The notes: generated from the sequence alone by a model not told the origin. A stretch of DNA of 64,000 bases from Pseudomonas cuatrocienegasensis (GCF_900110925.1 NZ_FOFP01000023.1:1-64000); one strand, 5' to 3'; positions 32,366 through 41,579 are shown, numbered from the stretch's first letter. A program made the numbers and translations.

Positions 32366-33334
32366 ATGCACATTTCTTCCGGCCGCTGGCTGTACGGCCT
32401 GCTCCTTGCCCTCACCACTGCGGTGCTCTGGGGCGTTCTGCCGATCAAGCTCAAGCAAGTCCTGCAGGTGATGGACCCGATTACCGTCACCTGGTATCGC
32501 CTGGTGGTGTCCGGTTCGCTGCTATTGCTCTACCTGGCTGTTTCACGGCGGCTGCCGCGTTTTCGGCCCTTGGGCCGCAAGGGCGTTGGCCTGTTGTTGC
32601 TTGCCGTGGCGGGGTTGAGTGCCAACTATGTGCTCTACCTGACGGGCCTGAATCTGCTTAGCCCAGGGACGACCCAACTGGTTATCCAGGTCGCGCCCAT
32701 TCTGCTGCTGATCAGCAGCCTGTTTATCTTTCGCGAGCGCTTCAGTCTGGGGCAATGCCTGGGGTTGGTGATTCTGCTGAGCGGGTTCGTGTTGTTCTTC
32801 AATCAGCGTCTGGGCGAGCTGTTGTCGTCGTTGACCGATTACACCCTTGGCGTGTTGGTCGTGCTGGCAGCCGCGTTCGTCTGGACCTTCTACGGCCTGG
32901 CGCAAAAGCAGCTGTTGACGGTGTGGCATTCGGTGCAGGTGATGATGGTTATTTATCTGGCCTGTGCGCTGGTGCTGACGCCCTGGGCGCAGCCGTTGCA
33001 GGTGTTGGCGCTAAGCCCGCTGCAGGGCTGGTTACTGCTGGCCTGCTGCCTGAATACCCTGGTGGCCTATGGCGCCTTTGCCGAGGCCCTGGCGCACTGG
33101 GAGGCCTCGCGGGTCAGTGCGACCCTGGCCCTGACGCCGCTGGTGACCTTTATTTCAGTAGCGCTGGCGGCAACCTGGTGGCCGGGGCATGTGCTGCCCG
33201 AGCAGGTCAATGCGCTGGCCTATGCCGGTGCCGTGCTGGTGGTGCTGGGCTCGGCCCTGACGGCCCTGGGGCCGTCACTGTTGAGTAGCCTGCGCGCGCG
33301 TCGGGCGCGGCGATCGGCAGCGCTGGCGCGCTGA
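32366..33334 (+). CDS. DMT-superfamily (EamA) inner-membrane transporter
   Basis: The 322-residue protein has about ten hydrophobic helices in two EamA repeats (for example GLLLALTTAVLWGVLPIKL; second repeat near LGVLVVLAAAFVWTFYGLAQ). Such permeases export or import metabolites such as amino acids; the substrate cannot be told from sequence. The C-terminal tail is Arg-rich, as expected for the cytoplasmic side. It is convergent with the flavodoxin-fold gene, with one base between the stops. Confidence 0.88.
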   Translation: MHISSGRWLYGLLLALTTAVLWGVLPIKLKQVLQVMDPITVTWYRLVVSGSLLLLYLAVSRRLPRFRPLGRKGVGLLLLAVAGLSANYVLYLTGLNLLSPGTTQLVIQVAPILLLISSLFIFRERFSLGQCLGLVILLSGFVLFFNQRLGELLSSLTDYTLGVLVVLAAAFVWTFYGLAQKQLLTVWHSVQVMMVIYLACALVLTPWAQPLQVLALSPLQGWLLLACCLNTLVAYGAFAEALAHWEASRVSATLALTPLVTFISVALAATWWPGHVLPEQVNALAYAGAVLVVLGSALTALGPSLLSSLRARRARRSAALAR

Positions 33335-33335
33335 T

Positions 33336-33953
33336 TCAGGCCCGCGTGCCGAGGGTTTCGGCCTTGCGCAGCCAGGCCTGGCGACGGGTTTCGCTGGCTG
33401 GGCGTACCGGCCCGAATTCGCTCAGGCGGCGGGTCTTGATGCCGCAGAAGCCCAGCACCGTGCGCACCATCTGGCGGTGTGCCGGCGCGCCGTAGATCCA
33501 GCGGAAGTACCAGGGCGGCGTGTCCAGGGTCACCAGCAAGTCTGCGCTGCGCCCAGTGAGCAGCTTGTCCCAGCGCAGCGGGCCGGTGTACTTGAAGGCA
33601 AAGCCCGGCAGCAGCACCCGGTCGAGAAAGCCCTTGAGTAGCGCTGGCACACCGCCCCACCAGACCGGGTAGACGAACACCAGGTGCTCGGCCCAATGGA
33701 TCTGCCGCTGAGCGTCGAGCAGGTCCGGTTCGAGTGTCTGGCTCTGGTCGTAACCCTCGTGCAGCACAGGGTCGAAGCTCATCTCGCCCAGCGCCAGCAG
33801 ACGCACCACGTGGCCTTCGCTGCGCGCGCCCTGAGCATAGGCCTCGGCGAGGGCATGGCAGAGGCTGGTGCGTTTGGGGCTGCCGAGGATCAGCAGGATG
33901 CGTTTGCCATCGCCCTCCATGGGCGTGGCGCCAGTTTTGCCGATTTCACTCAT
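33336..33953 (-). CDS. NAD(P)H:quinone oxidoreductase / flavodoxin-fold protein
   Basis: A 205-residue flavoprotein of the NQO1/MdaB-like family. The N-terminal FMN-phosphate loop is in ILLILGSPKRTSLCHALAEA, followed by VFVYPVWWGGVPALLKGFLD, the family's key motif, and PPWYFRWIYG for the isoalloxazine pocket. It reduces quinones or related electrophiles by two electrons. I chose ATG 33953, which overlaps the fumC stop by 8 bases, giving a fumC-flavoprotein operon. The upstream in-frame ATG at 34007 would extend 18 residues into fumC coding. Confidence 0.85.
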   Translation of the reverse strand: MSEIGKTGATPMEGDGKRILLILGSPKRTSLCHALAEAYAQGARSEGHVVRLLALGEMSFDPVLHEGYDQSQTLEPDLLDAQRQIHWAEHLVFVYPVWWGGVPALLKGFLDRVLLPGFAFKYTGPLRWDKLLTGRSADLLVTLDTPPWYFRWIYGAPAHRQMVRTVLGFCGIKTRRLSEFGPVRPASETRRQAWLRKAETLGTRA

Positions 33954-35340
33954 GGCTGCCGGCTCCGAGCATGTTGGCCGGGCGCACCCAGGCATCGAAC
34001 TGTTCATCGGTCAGGTAACCGAGCTGCAGGGCGGCCTGACGCAGGGTGGTGCCGTCGTGATAGGCCTGCTTGGCGATCTCCGCGGCTTTGTCGTAGCCGA
34101 TATGTGGGTTGAGGGCGGTCACCAGCATCAGGCCGCGCTCCAGATGCTCGGCCATTTGCCGGACATCCGGTTCTAGACCGGCGATGCAGTGGCGCTGGAA
34201 GTTGCGGCAGCCGTCGGCGAGCAGGTTGATCGACTGCAGCAGGTTATGAATGATCACCGGTTTGAATACGTTCAGCTGCAGATGGCCCTGGCTGGCTGCC
34301 ATACCGATGGTGACATCGTTGCCGAGCACCTGGCAGGCGAGCATCGACAGGGCTTCGCACTGGGTCGGGTTGACCTTGCCAGGCATGATCGAGCTGCCCG
34401 GCTCATTGGCCGGCAGGCGCACTTCGGCAAAGCCGGCGCGCGGCCCTGAGCCGAGCAGGCGCAGATCGTTGGCGATTTTCATCAGGGCCACGGCCAGGGT
34501 TTTCAGCGCGCCCGACAAACTGGTCAGCGGCTCGTGGCCGGCGAGGGCGGCGAACTTGTTCGGCGCGCTGGTCAGGGGCAAGCCGCTGAGCGCAGCCAGC
34601 TCGGCGGCCATGGCCTCGGCGAAACCGCTCGGCGCATTCAACCCGGTACCCACGGCGGTGCCGCCCTGGGCCAGCTCGCAGACCGCCGGCAGGGCCGCGC
34701 GGATCGCCCGTTCGGCATAGCCGAGCTGGGCCACATAGGCCGAGAGTTCCTGGCCGAAGGTGATCGGCGTGGCGTCCATCAGGTGGGTGCGCCCGGTCTT
34801 GACCAGGCCGGCATGCCGGGCCGCCTGTTCGGCCAGGCCATCGCTCAGCTCGGCCAGGGCCGGCAGCAGATCGTGCTGCACGGCCCGCGCAGCGGCGATG
34901 TGCATGGCCGTGGGGAAGCTGTCGTTGGAGCTTTGTGCGCGGTTGACATGATCGTTGGGGTGCACCGGTTGCTTGCCGCCGCGCAGGCCGCCGGCGAGCT
35001 CGTTGGCGCGTCCGGCGATCACTTCGTTGACATTCATATTGCTCTGCGTGCCGCTGCCGGTCTGCCAGACCACCAGGGGGAACTGCGCGTCGTGGGCGCC
35101 GCTGAGCACCTCGTCGGCGGCCTGCTCGATCAGTCGGGCGATATCCGGCGGCAGGTCGCCAATACGATCATTGACCCGTGCTGCGGCTTTCTTGATCAGC
35201 GCCAGGGCGTGGATCACCGCCAGCGGCATGCGCTCCTGGCCAATGGCGAAATTGATCAGCGACCGTTGGGTCTGCGCGCCCCAATAGGCGTCTTCGGCGA
35301 CCTCGATCGGGCCGATGCTGTCGGTTTCGGTGCGGCTCAT
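33946..35340 (-). CDS. fumC: Class II fumarate hydratase
   Basis: A 464-residue oxidative-stress-resistant, iron-free fumarase. The signature GSSIMPGKVNP(T)QCE is near residue 318. Conserved TGSGTQSNMNVNEVIA lies at ~95 and KTGRTHLMDATPI near 185, with the active-site His. It interconverts fumarate and malate. ATG 35340 begins MSRTETDSIGPIEV, the usual start. In pseudomonads fumC can be iron-responsive; here no Fur box was identified. A 265-bp MITE sits 75 bases upstream, and a quinone reductase gene is coupled downstream. Confidence 0.94.
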   Translation of the reverse strand: MSRTETDSIGPIEVAEDAYWGAQTQRSLINFAIGQERMPLAVIHALALIKKAAARVNDRIGDLPPDIARLIEQAADEVLSGAHDAQFPLVVWQTGSGTQSNMNVNEVIAGRANELAGGLRGGKQPVHPNDHVNRAQSSNDSFPTAMHIAAARAVQHDLLPALAELSDGLAEQAARHAGLVKTGRTHLMDATPITFGQELSAYVAQLGYAERAIRAALPAVCELAQGGTAVGTGLNAPSGFAEAMAAELAALSGLPLTSAPNKFAALAGHEPLTSLSGALKTLAVALMKIANDLRLLGSGPRAGFAEVRLPANEPGSSIMPGKVNPTQCEALSMLACQVLGNDVTIGMAASQGHLQLNVFKPVIIHNLLQSINLLADGCRNFQRHCIAGLEPDVRQMAEHLERGLMLVTALNPHIGYDKAAEIAKQAYHDGTTLRQAALQLGYLTDEQFDAWVRPANMLGAGSHE

Positions 35341-35415
35341 GGATGCTCTCCCTCTGCGGTTCAGCCAGTGTAGGCCGTTGGGGTTAGGCTGTGTCGCTGC
35401 GCTGCGGTTCCCTGA

Positions 35416-35680
35416 GGGTCTGTTGACGTTTCGTCGCAAGCCGCGTTGCCGCGAAAAATCTCGCCAGGCTAGGCGGAGGACGCAGGGAATGGTTGTCCCT
35501 TGCCAAGTCCTCCAACACCGCATGGCGAGATTTTGCGCGCAAACCCGAAGGGCCGGGCCCGTTTTAGCGCGATGCTGCGTTTCTCGATGGCTCATTTAGC
35601 CGGCTAAACTTCGCATCTCGTGCCTGGCCTCGCGCTAAAACAGGCTCCGGCGCGGCCGCGAACGAAACGTCAACAGACCC
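35416..35680. mobile_element. 265-bp MITE with nested palindromes, copy A
   Basis: Ends GGGTCTGTTGACGTTTCGT and ACGAAACGTCAACAGACCC are inverted repeats. Inside are two further palindromic modules: AAATCTCGCCA..TGGCGAGATTT, and GTTTTAGCGCGA..TCGCGCTAAAAC. It is the reverse-complement sister of 41650-41914, with the same 265-base length. No coding capacity. Its right end abuts the stop codon of the DUF2804 gene. Confidence 0.82.
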
Positions 35681-36687
35681 TACCAACGTGCGTTGGTCGA
35701 GCCGATCCAGCCTACGGCTTTGGTGACCGGCACCCGCTCACCATCCGGGCTGCGCAACAGCCCATCGTAATGACCGAACCACTGCTGGGTATCGGCGAAG
35801 AACGGGCCGAAACGCGGGCGCCTGTGGTGGCGCTGGAGCGGGGTAAAGACCAGGGCAACGCGCTCGTCGGCGGTGGACAGGCGCCAGGGCGCAAGTGGGT
35901 TGTGCAAATCCTGTTCGATACGGACCTGCAGGGGCAGGTGTTCCAGCTCGCCACCGAACCACAGCGCGTTTTCCGAAAGGCCGCTGTGCTCGGTCCAGCC
36001 TGCGCCAAAGTTGCCGGCAATGCCCCCGGGCGCGGCGAAAGCGGCGCGGGTCCAGTGTGTGTGCAGGGGCAGGATGCCGCGGCCGAAATCCATGGCAGCG
36101 AAGCTCTGGCCCGCCGCGCAGGCGTACTCACGAGTGCCCAGGCGGATACTGCCGGTCACTGGCAGGGCGAGCTGCCGGCAGGTGGCGTGGAAACAGCCAT
36201 TGGCCATTGGGGCGACCAGGTTGACAGAGTCGAGATGGCTGGGACGCTGGACGTCCAGGGCGACCTGCAGAGCGCGCGGGCTGGTCACGCCTGCAGCGGC
36301 TGTCAGGCGAGCGCGGCCGAGGTGCTCACCGACCTGCAATTGCAGCTTGGGATGGCTGAAGGCATGGTTCTGAAAGGGTTGGTCTGGCAGGCGCCCGCCG
36401 CGGCCAAACCAGCACAGGTGATGGTGCGAAGCGCTTTCGCCAGTATGCAGGTCAAGGAAGTACAGCGCACCGTAGCCCAGGTAATCCAGGTCAGCCTGGG
36501 TGACGGTGAGCATCCAGTCTGGGGTGGTGATGCACCAGTGGTTCCAGCGCTTGCGGCGCCCGGGACGGCCGGGCAGGGCGCAGTCAGTGCGCGGGCGTGG
36601 CGACCAGCCGATGGCGTCGGGGTTGAGGCGACCATCAGTGCCGCACAGCGGCAGGGCTTGTGGCAGGGTATGAGTGAAGCTGTTCAT
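35680..36687 (-). CDS. DUF2804 domain protein
   Basis: A 335-residue soluble protein. WNHWCITTPDWMLTVTQADL near the N-terminus and MDFGRGILPLHTHW in the second half match the DUF2804 family (lipocalin/AttH-like beta-barrel fold suspected). Function is unknown. The start is uncertain: ATG 36687 (MNSFTHTLPQ) or 36699 four codons upstream. The TAG stop overlaps the end of the 265-bp MITE, so the original C-terminus may have been altered by the insertion. Divergent from the DUF2059 gene. Confidence 0.8.
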   Translation of the reverse strand: MNSFTHTLPQALPLCGTDGRLNPDAIGWSPRPRTDCALPGRPGRRKRWNHWCITTPDWMLTVTQADLDYLGYGALYFLDLHTGESASHHHLCWFGRGGRLPDQPFQNHAFSHPKLQLQVGEHLGRARLTAAAGVTSPRALQVALDVQRPSHLDSVNLVAPMANGCFHATCRQLALPVTGSIRLGTREYACAAGQSFAAMDFGRGILPLHTHWTRAAFAAPGGIAGNFGAGWTEHSGLSENALWFGGELEHLPLQVRIEQDLHNPLAPWRLSTADERVALVFTPLQRHHRRPRFGPFFADTQQWFGHYDGLLRSPDGERVPVTKAVGWIGSTNARW

Positions 36688-36900
36688 AGACACATCCATG
36701 TGCGCGATACGAAGGCCGTGGTCGATGCAGTGCTTGTTTGCTCAATGGGGGAGCATGCCTACTCTGCGGGTCTTACGGCAATGCTGGCACCCTGTCTTTT
36801 TCATGATCCGTGATCAGGTGCAACTTGAGTGCGGCCGTGCTTGGGCACAAAATGCGCCACCTCGGGTCCAACGGACTCGACCCATTACCAGGAGTACCCC

Positions 36901-37401
36901 ATGACGCGTTTTTCCGCTGCCTTCGCTGCCGTGCTGCTGACCTGTGCCAGCGCCCCGGTGCTGGCCGATGCTGCCAGCCATGCGGCCGATGCCGAGCGTT
37001 TCCTGCAACTGGCCCGCGCCGACAAGCTGGCCGTGCCGGTATACGCCCAGGTGCAGCAGATGTTCGCCCAGCGCTTCGCCGAAACCGGTGCCGGGAAAGA
37101 TAAGCAGGCTGTACTGGAGACCTACCAGGCCAAGGCCAACACCGAGCTGGATCGCGCGGTGGGCTGGGACAAGCTCAAGCCTGACATGATCAAGCTGTAC
37201 ACCAGCAACTTCACCGAGCAGGAGCTCAAGGAGCTGATCAGCTTCTACCAGTCGCCACTGGGCAAGAAAGTCATGGAGAAGATGCCGACCCTGACCGCGC
37301 AATCGGCGCAGATCACCCAGGGCAAACTGGAAGCCGCTGTGCCTCAGGTCAACAAGCTGTTGGCGGATATGAGCAGCGAGCTTGGCCCGAAAAAGCCCTA
37401 A
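36901..37401 (+). CDS. DUF2059 periplasmic protein
   Basis: The 166-residue protein has a clear Sec signal peptide (FSAAFAAVLLTCASAPVLADA). The DUF2059 domain follows, with LYTSNFTEQELKELISFYQS and PLGKKVMEKMPTL, the hallmark TxxEl..LixFYxSPxGkK. It is a helical periplasmic protein of unknown function. ATG 36901 is preceded by CAGGAG. It is 12 bases from the BolA-like gene and probably co-transcribed with it. Confidence 0.87.
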   Translation: MTRFSAAFAAVLLTCASAPVLADAASHAADAERFLQLARADKLAVPVYAQVQQMFAQRFAETGAGKDKQAVLETYQAKANTELDRAVGWDKLKPDMIKLYTSNFTEQELKELISFYQSPLGKKVMEKMPTLTAQSAQITQGKLEAAVPQVNKLLADMSSELGPKKP

Positions 37402-37413
37402 CCCGGAGCCCCC

Positions 37414-37716
37414 ATGTCTAAGCAGATCCAGCTGGAAACCGCCTTGTCCCAGGCCCTGACACCCGCGCACCTGAGCGTGGCTGATGAAAGCCACATGCAC
37501 AGCCGTGGGCTGGAAACTCACTACAAGGCGGTGATCGTCAGTGAGCGCTTTGCCGGGCTCAATGCGGTCAAGCGCCATCAGTTGGCTTACGCCAGCCTGG
37601 GCGATTTGATGGGGCAGATCCATGCCCTGGCCCTGCACACCTATACGCCAGCCGAGTGGGCCGAGCAGGGCGTCGCGCCGGCTTCGCCGACCTGCCGTGG
37701 TGGCAGCGCCAGTTAA
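37414..37716 (+). CDS. BolA family protein
   Basis: A 100-residue protein with the class II KH-like BolA fold. The conserved stretch is VADESHMHSRGLETHYKAVI with the invariant His residues, then FAGLNAVKRHQLAYASLGDLM. BolA proteins bind monothiol glutaredoxins through [2Fe-2S] clusters and influence iron and cell-shape responses. The last ~20 residues are longer than in typical BolA/IbaG. It follows the DUF2059 gene by 12 bases with a CCGGAGC ribosome-binding site. Confidence 0.88.
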   Translation: MSKQIQLETALSQALTPAHLSVADESHMHSRGLETHYKAVIVSERFAGLNAVKRHQLAYASLGDLMGQIHALALHTYTPAEWAEQGVAPASPTCRGGSAS

Positions 37717-37887
37717 TATGGTGCGCCCTATCGTCGCGCAGTACGGCTCTACACCTGAGCGGCCAGGCACCGTAAACTAGCGCTCCATTGCACGTACCTG
37801 CGCCGGCTTATGCCGGCGCCTTCGTTTGTGGCCCTTGCGGCCTGTTGCCAGTCCGCCCTTTACGTGGGCGATTGCTGAGGAAGTCCC

Positions 37888-38826
37888 ATGACCGACACCA
37901 TCGTCGTCGCTGCGCTGTACAAGTTTGTCTCCCTGCCCGATTACCAGGCCCTGCGCGAGCCATTGCTTGAGGCTATGCTGGCCAACGGCATCAAAGGCAC
38001 CCTGCTGCTCGCCGAAGAGGGCATCAACGGCACCGTTTCTGGCAGCCGCGCCGGTATCGATGCGCTGATGGCCTGGTTCCGTCTGGACTCGCGGCTGGGC
38101 GATATCGACCATAAAGAGTCCTACTGCGATGAGCAGCCGTTCTACCGCACCAAGGTCAAGCTGAAGAAGGAAATCGTCACCCTGGGCGTACCCGGCGTCG
38201 ACCCCAACCAGCGCGTCGGCACCTACGTCGAGCCGAAGGACTGGAACGCGCTGATCAGCGACCCCGAGGTGCTGCTGATCGACACCCGCAATGACTACGA
38301 AGTGGCCATCGGTACCTTTGAAGGTGCCATCGATCCGCAGACCAAGTCCTTCCGCGAGTTCCCCGAGTACGTCCAGGCCCACTTCGACCCGAGCAAGCAC
38401 AAGAAGGTCGCCATGTTCTGCACCGGCGGTATTCGCTGCGAGAAGGCTTCCAGCTACATGCTCGGCGCCGGTTTCGAGGAGGTCTTCCACCTCAAGGGCG
38501 GCATTCTCAAGTACCTCGAAGAAGTGCCGCAACAGGAGACCAAGTGGCAGGGTGACTGCTTTGTCTTCGACAACCGCGTGACCGTGCGCCATGACCTCAG
38601 CGAGGGCGACTACGATCAATGCCACGCCTGTCGCACGCCGGTGTCGGTGGAAGATCGTCAGTCCGAGTTCTACAGCCCGGGCGTCAGTTGCCCGCACTGC
38701 TGGGACTCGCTGTCGGAGAAGACCCGCGCCGGTGCGCGCGAGCGGCAGAAGCAGATCGAACTGGCCAAGGCCCGTAACCAGCCCCATCCCCTGGGCTTCA
38801 ACCCACGCCAACCCCGCGAGGCCTGA
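37888..38826 (+). CDS. trhO: tRNA uridine(34) hydroxylase, rhodanese family
   Basis: A 312-residue protein of the YceA/TrhO family, which makes 5-hydroxyuridine at tRNA position 34 using oxygen. The N-terminal acylphosphatase-like part (LLAEEGINGTVSGSRAGIDA) is followed by a rhodanese domain with active Cys178 in MFCTGGIRCEKASSYML. A C-terminal Cys cluster (CHACRTPVS, CPHCWD) probably binds zinc. Three bases separate it from the next gene, so these genes form one operon. Confidence 0.9.
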   Translation: MTDTIVVAALYKFVSLPDYQALREPLLEAMLANGIKGTLLLAEEGINGTVSGSRAGIDALMAWFRLDSRLGDIDHKESYCDEQPFYRTKVKLKKEIVTLGVPGVDPNQRVGTYVEPKDWNALISDPEVLLIDTRNDYEVAIGTFEGAIDPQTKSFREFPEYVQAHFDPSKHKKVAMFCTGGIRCEKASSYMLGAGFEEVFHLKGGILKYLEEVPQQETKWQGDCFVFDNRVTVRHDLSEGDYDQCHACRTPVSVEDRQSEFYSPGVSCPHCWDSLSEKTRAGARERQKQIELAKARNQPHPLGFNPRQPREA

Positions 38827-38828
38827 CC

Positions 38829-39461
38829 ATGCGCGCACGCCTGCTCTACGTGATGGACCCGATGTGCTCCTGGTGCTGGGGTTTTGCCCCGGTGCTGCAA
38901 GCCCTTGCCGAGCAGGCGGCCGCCGCCGGCGTTGGCCTGCACCTGGTGGCGGGCGGGCTGCGCCGTGACGGCGTGGCCATCGACGCCGCCGCGCGGGTGC
39001 GCTACCTGGGTTACTGGCAGGCGGTGAATGCCAGCACCGGGCAGTTGTTCAACTTCAACGAGGGGCTGCCTGAGGGCATGGTGTACGACACCGAGCCGGC
39101 GTGCCGCGCGCTGGTGACCGCGCGCCATCTGGCGCCGGACCTGGTCTGGCAGTTGACCCAGTTGGTGCAACGGGCGTTTTACACCGAAGGGGTCGACGTG
39201 ACCCGCGCCAGCGTGCTGGTCGATTTGGCCGAGCGCGCCGGGATTCCGCGTATCGTGTTCGCCGAACAGTTCGACAGCCAGGCCATGCGTGATGCCACTG
39301 CCGCGGATGTGAGCTGGGTGCAGGACTTGGGCATTGCCGGTTTCCCCACTCTGCTGGCCGAGCGCGACGGTCAACTGGCCCTGCTGACCAACGGTTATCA
39401 GCCCCTGGATATGCTGCAGCCCCTGCTTGCACGCTGGCTGGAGCGTGCAAGCAATGCCTGA
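38829..39461 (+). CDS. DsbA-family thioredoxin-fold protein
   Basis: A 210-residue protein with the DsbA/FrnE thioredoxin fold. The redox motif C13-S-W-C16 lies in MDPMCSWCWGF near the N-terminus, and the cis-Pro region is AGFPTLLAERDG. No signal peptide, so it is cytoplasmic, as in 2-hydroxychromene isomerase/FrnE-like members. It has 2-base spacing after trhO and overlaps the ABC transporter start by 8 bases. Substrate is unknown. Confidence 0.85.
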   Translation: MRARLLYVMDPMCSWCWGFAPVLQALAEQAAAAGVGLHLVAGGLRRDGVAIDAAARVRYLGYWQAVNASTGQLFNFNEGLPEGMVYDTEPACRALVTARHLAPDLVWQLTQLVQRAFYTEGVDVTRASVLVDLAERAGIPRIVFAEQFDSQAMRDATAADVSWVQDLGIAGFPTLLAERDGQLALLTNGYQPLDMLQPLLARWLERASNA

Positions 39462-41235
39462 TCACCTGAGCTGGGCGGAAATTCGCCGGCTAGCCCTACA
39501 CCACAAAAAAGCCCTGATTCTGGCCAACCTGGTGGCGGTCTTCGCCACCCTGTGCAGCGTGCCCATTCCGCTGCTGCTGCCGCTGCTGGTGGACGAGGTG
39601 TTGCTGCAGGATGGCGACGCCGCGCTCAAGGTCATGGACCTGTTCTTGCCCGTTGCCTGGCAGAGCGCGGCCGGCTATATCGGCCTGATGCTGGCGCTGA
39701 CTGCGCTTTTACGCGGCGGCGCGCTGGTCTTCAACGTGATCCAGGCACGGCTGTTCGCGCGGCTGTCCAAGGACATCGTCTACCGCATCCGCATGCGCCT
39801 GATCGAGCGCCTCAAACGTATCTCTCTGGGTGAATACGAAAGCCTGGGCGGCGGCACCGTGACCACCCACCTGGTCACCGACCTCGACACCCTGGACAAA
39901 TTCGTCGGCGAGACCATGAGCCGCCTGTTGGTTGCGGTGCTGACCCTGGCTGGAACCTCGGCGATTCTGCTGTGGATGCACTGGCAACTGGCGCTGCTGA
40001 TTCTGCTGTTCAACCCCCTGGTGATCTACGCCACGGTGCTGCTCGGCAAGCGTGTCAAGCATCTTAAAAAGCTGGAGAACGACAGCACCTCGCGTTTTAC
40101 CCAGGCGCTGACCGAAACCCTCGATGCGATTCAGGAAATCCGTGCCGGTAACCGTCAGGGCTTCTTCCTCGGTCGCCTCGGGGGGCGGGCCAAGGAAGTG
40201 CGCGATTACGCCGTGGCCTCGCAGTGGAAAACCGACGCCTCGAACCGTGCCAGCGGCCTGTTGTTCCAGTTTGGTATCGACGTGTTCCGCGCCGCGGCCA
40301 TGCTTACCGTGCTGTTTTCCGACCTGTCGATTGGCCAGATGCTCGCGGTGTTCAGCTACCTGTGGTTCATGATCGGCCCGGTCGAGCAACTGCTCAGCCT
40401 GCAGTACGCGTTCTACGCCGCCGGTGGCGCGTTGACGCGGATCAACGAGCTGCTGGCGCGCGAGGATGAACCCCATTACCCCGGCCGTGTCGACCCGTTC
40501 AAGGGCCGCGATACCGTGGGTATCGAGATCAGTGGGCTGACCTTCTCCTACAACGATGAGCCCGTGCTCGATGGCTTGAACCTGAGCATCGCGCCCGGAG
40601 AGAAGGTGGCCATAGTCGGCGCCAGCGGTGGCGGCAAGAGCACCTTGGTGCAACTGCTGCTCGGTCTTTACACGCCGCAGACCGGCTCCATTCGCTTTGG
40701 CGGCAGCAGCCAGGAGGAGATCGGCCTTGAGGCCATTCGCGAGCACGTCGCGGTGGTGCTGCAACACCCGGCGCTGTTCAACGACAGCGTGCGCGCCAAC
40801 CTGTGCATGGGCCGCGAGCGCGACGACGAGGCCTGCTGGCGGGCCTTGGAAATCGCCCAGTTGGCCAGCACCATCCGCGCCTTGCCGACGGGGTTGGATA
40901 CCTTGGTCGGGCGCTCCGGTGTGCGCCTCTCCGGCGGCCAGCGCCAGCGTCTGGCGGTGGCGCGGATGATTCTCGCTGAGCCACGGGTGGTGATCCTCGA
41001 CGAAGCCACCTCGGCTCTTGATTCGGCCACCGAATACGCCCTGCACGAAGCCCTGGGCAGCTTCCTCAGCGGCCGCACCACCCTGATTATCGCCCACCGC
41101 CTGAGCGCGGTGAAACAGGCCGACCGCGTACTGGTGTTCGACGCCGGCAGCGTTGCCGAAGACGGCGATCATCAGCAACTGATTGCCGAAGGCGGGCTGT
41201 ACGCCAAACTGTATGGGCACCTGCAGCAGGGTTGA
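39454..41235 (+). CDS. ABC transporter, fused permease and ATPase (exporter type)
   Basis: A 593-residue half-transporter. Six transmembrane helices fill the first ~310 residues. The ATPase has Walker A GASGGGKST, Q-loop VVLQHPALF, signature LSGGQRQ, Walker B VVILDEATSALD and H-loop IIAHRLS. It would act as a homodimeric exporter. I chose ATG 39454 (MPDHLSWAEIRRL), overlapping the upstream gene. It is the last gene of the trhO operon, and a strong bidirectional terminator follows. Substrate is unknown. Confidence 0.9.
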   Translation: MPDHLSWAEIRRLALHHKKALILANLVAVFATLCSVPIPLLLPLLVDEVLLQDGDAALKVMDLFLPVAWQSAAGYIGLMLALTALLRGGALVFNVIQARLFARLSKDIVYRIRMRLIERLKRISLGEYESLGGGTVTTHLVTDLDTLDKFVGETMSRLLVAVLTLAGTSAILLWMHWQLALLILLFNPLVIYATVLLGKRVKHLKKLENDSTSRFTQALTETLDAIQEIRAGNRQGFFLGRLGGRAKEVRDYAVASQWKTDASNRASGLLFQFGIDVFRAAAMLTVLFSDLSIGQMLAVFSYLWFMIGPVEQLLSLQYAFYAAGGALTRINELLAREDEPHYPGRVDPFKGRDTVGIEISGLTFSYNDEPVLDGLNLSIAPGEKVAIVGASGGGKSTLVQLLLGLYTPQTGSIRFGGSSQEEIGLEAIREHVAVVLQHPALFNDSVRANLCMGRERDDEACWRALEIAQLASTIRALPTGLDTLVGRSGVRLSGGQRQRLAVARMILAEPRVVILDEATSALDSATEYALHEALGSFLSGRTTLIIAHRLSAVKQADRVLVFDAGSVAEDGDHQQLIAEGGLYAKLYGHLQQG

Positions 41236-41264
41236 GGGTCGTGGGATGCGAGTTCATGCACCCC

Positions 41265-41309
41265 TGAAATGCAAAAGCCCGGCGCTGGTGCCGGGCTTTT
41301 GCATTTCAG
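41265..41309. terminator. Bidirectional terminator between convergent genes
   Basis: CTGAAATGCAAAAGCCCGGC and GCCGGGCTTTTGCATTTCAG form a perfect 20-bp stem with a 5-base loop, with A/T runs inside the stem. It ends the ABC transporter operon on one strand and the DUF4404 gene on the other. Confidence 0.93.
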
Positions 41310-41315
41310 ACGGGC

Positions 41316-41579
41316 TCAGATGCCCATATTGGCGAGGCTTTGCATGATATTGCGCAGCGTACCGGCCAGCGTCGGGTGGCTGACCTCGAAGCGTTCCACG
41401 GCCAGGTTGACGCCGTCGACCAGCGAGGTGTCGGCGCTCATGGCAGGTTGATGCGCCAGGCGCAGTTCGATGTCCTGGGCCAAGGTCGTCAGGGTGGCAC
41501 GGTCTTCGTCGCTGAGCGGCGAGTCCTGTGCCAGTTGTTCGCGCAAATCGTCCAGTTGCTGCTGCAGGTTTGCAGGCAT
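41316..41579 (-). CDS. DUF4404 family protein
   Basis: An 87-residue helical, acidic protein (MPANLQQQLDDLREQLAQD, LDGVNLAVERFEVSHPTLAG pattern) of the DUF4404 family, common in gammaproteobacteria and of unknown function. Likely coiled-coil. I chose ATG 41579, preceded by GGAGAG; an in-frame ATG nine codons upstream is less likely. Confidence 0.8.
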   Translation of the reverse strand: MPANLQQQLDDLREQLAQDSPLSDEDRATLTTLAQDIELRLAHQPAMSADTSLVDGVNLAVERFEVSHPTLAGTLRNIMQSLANMGI

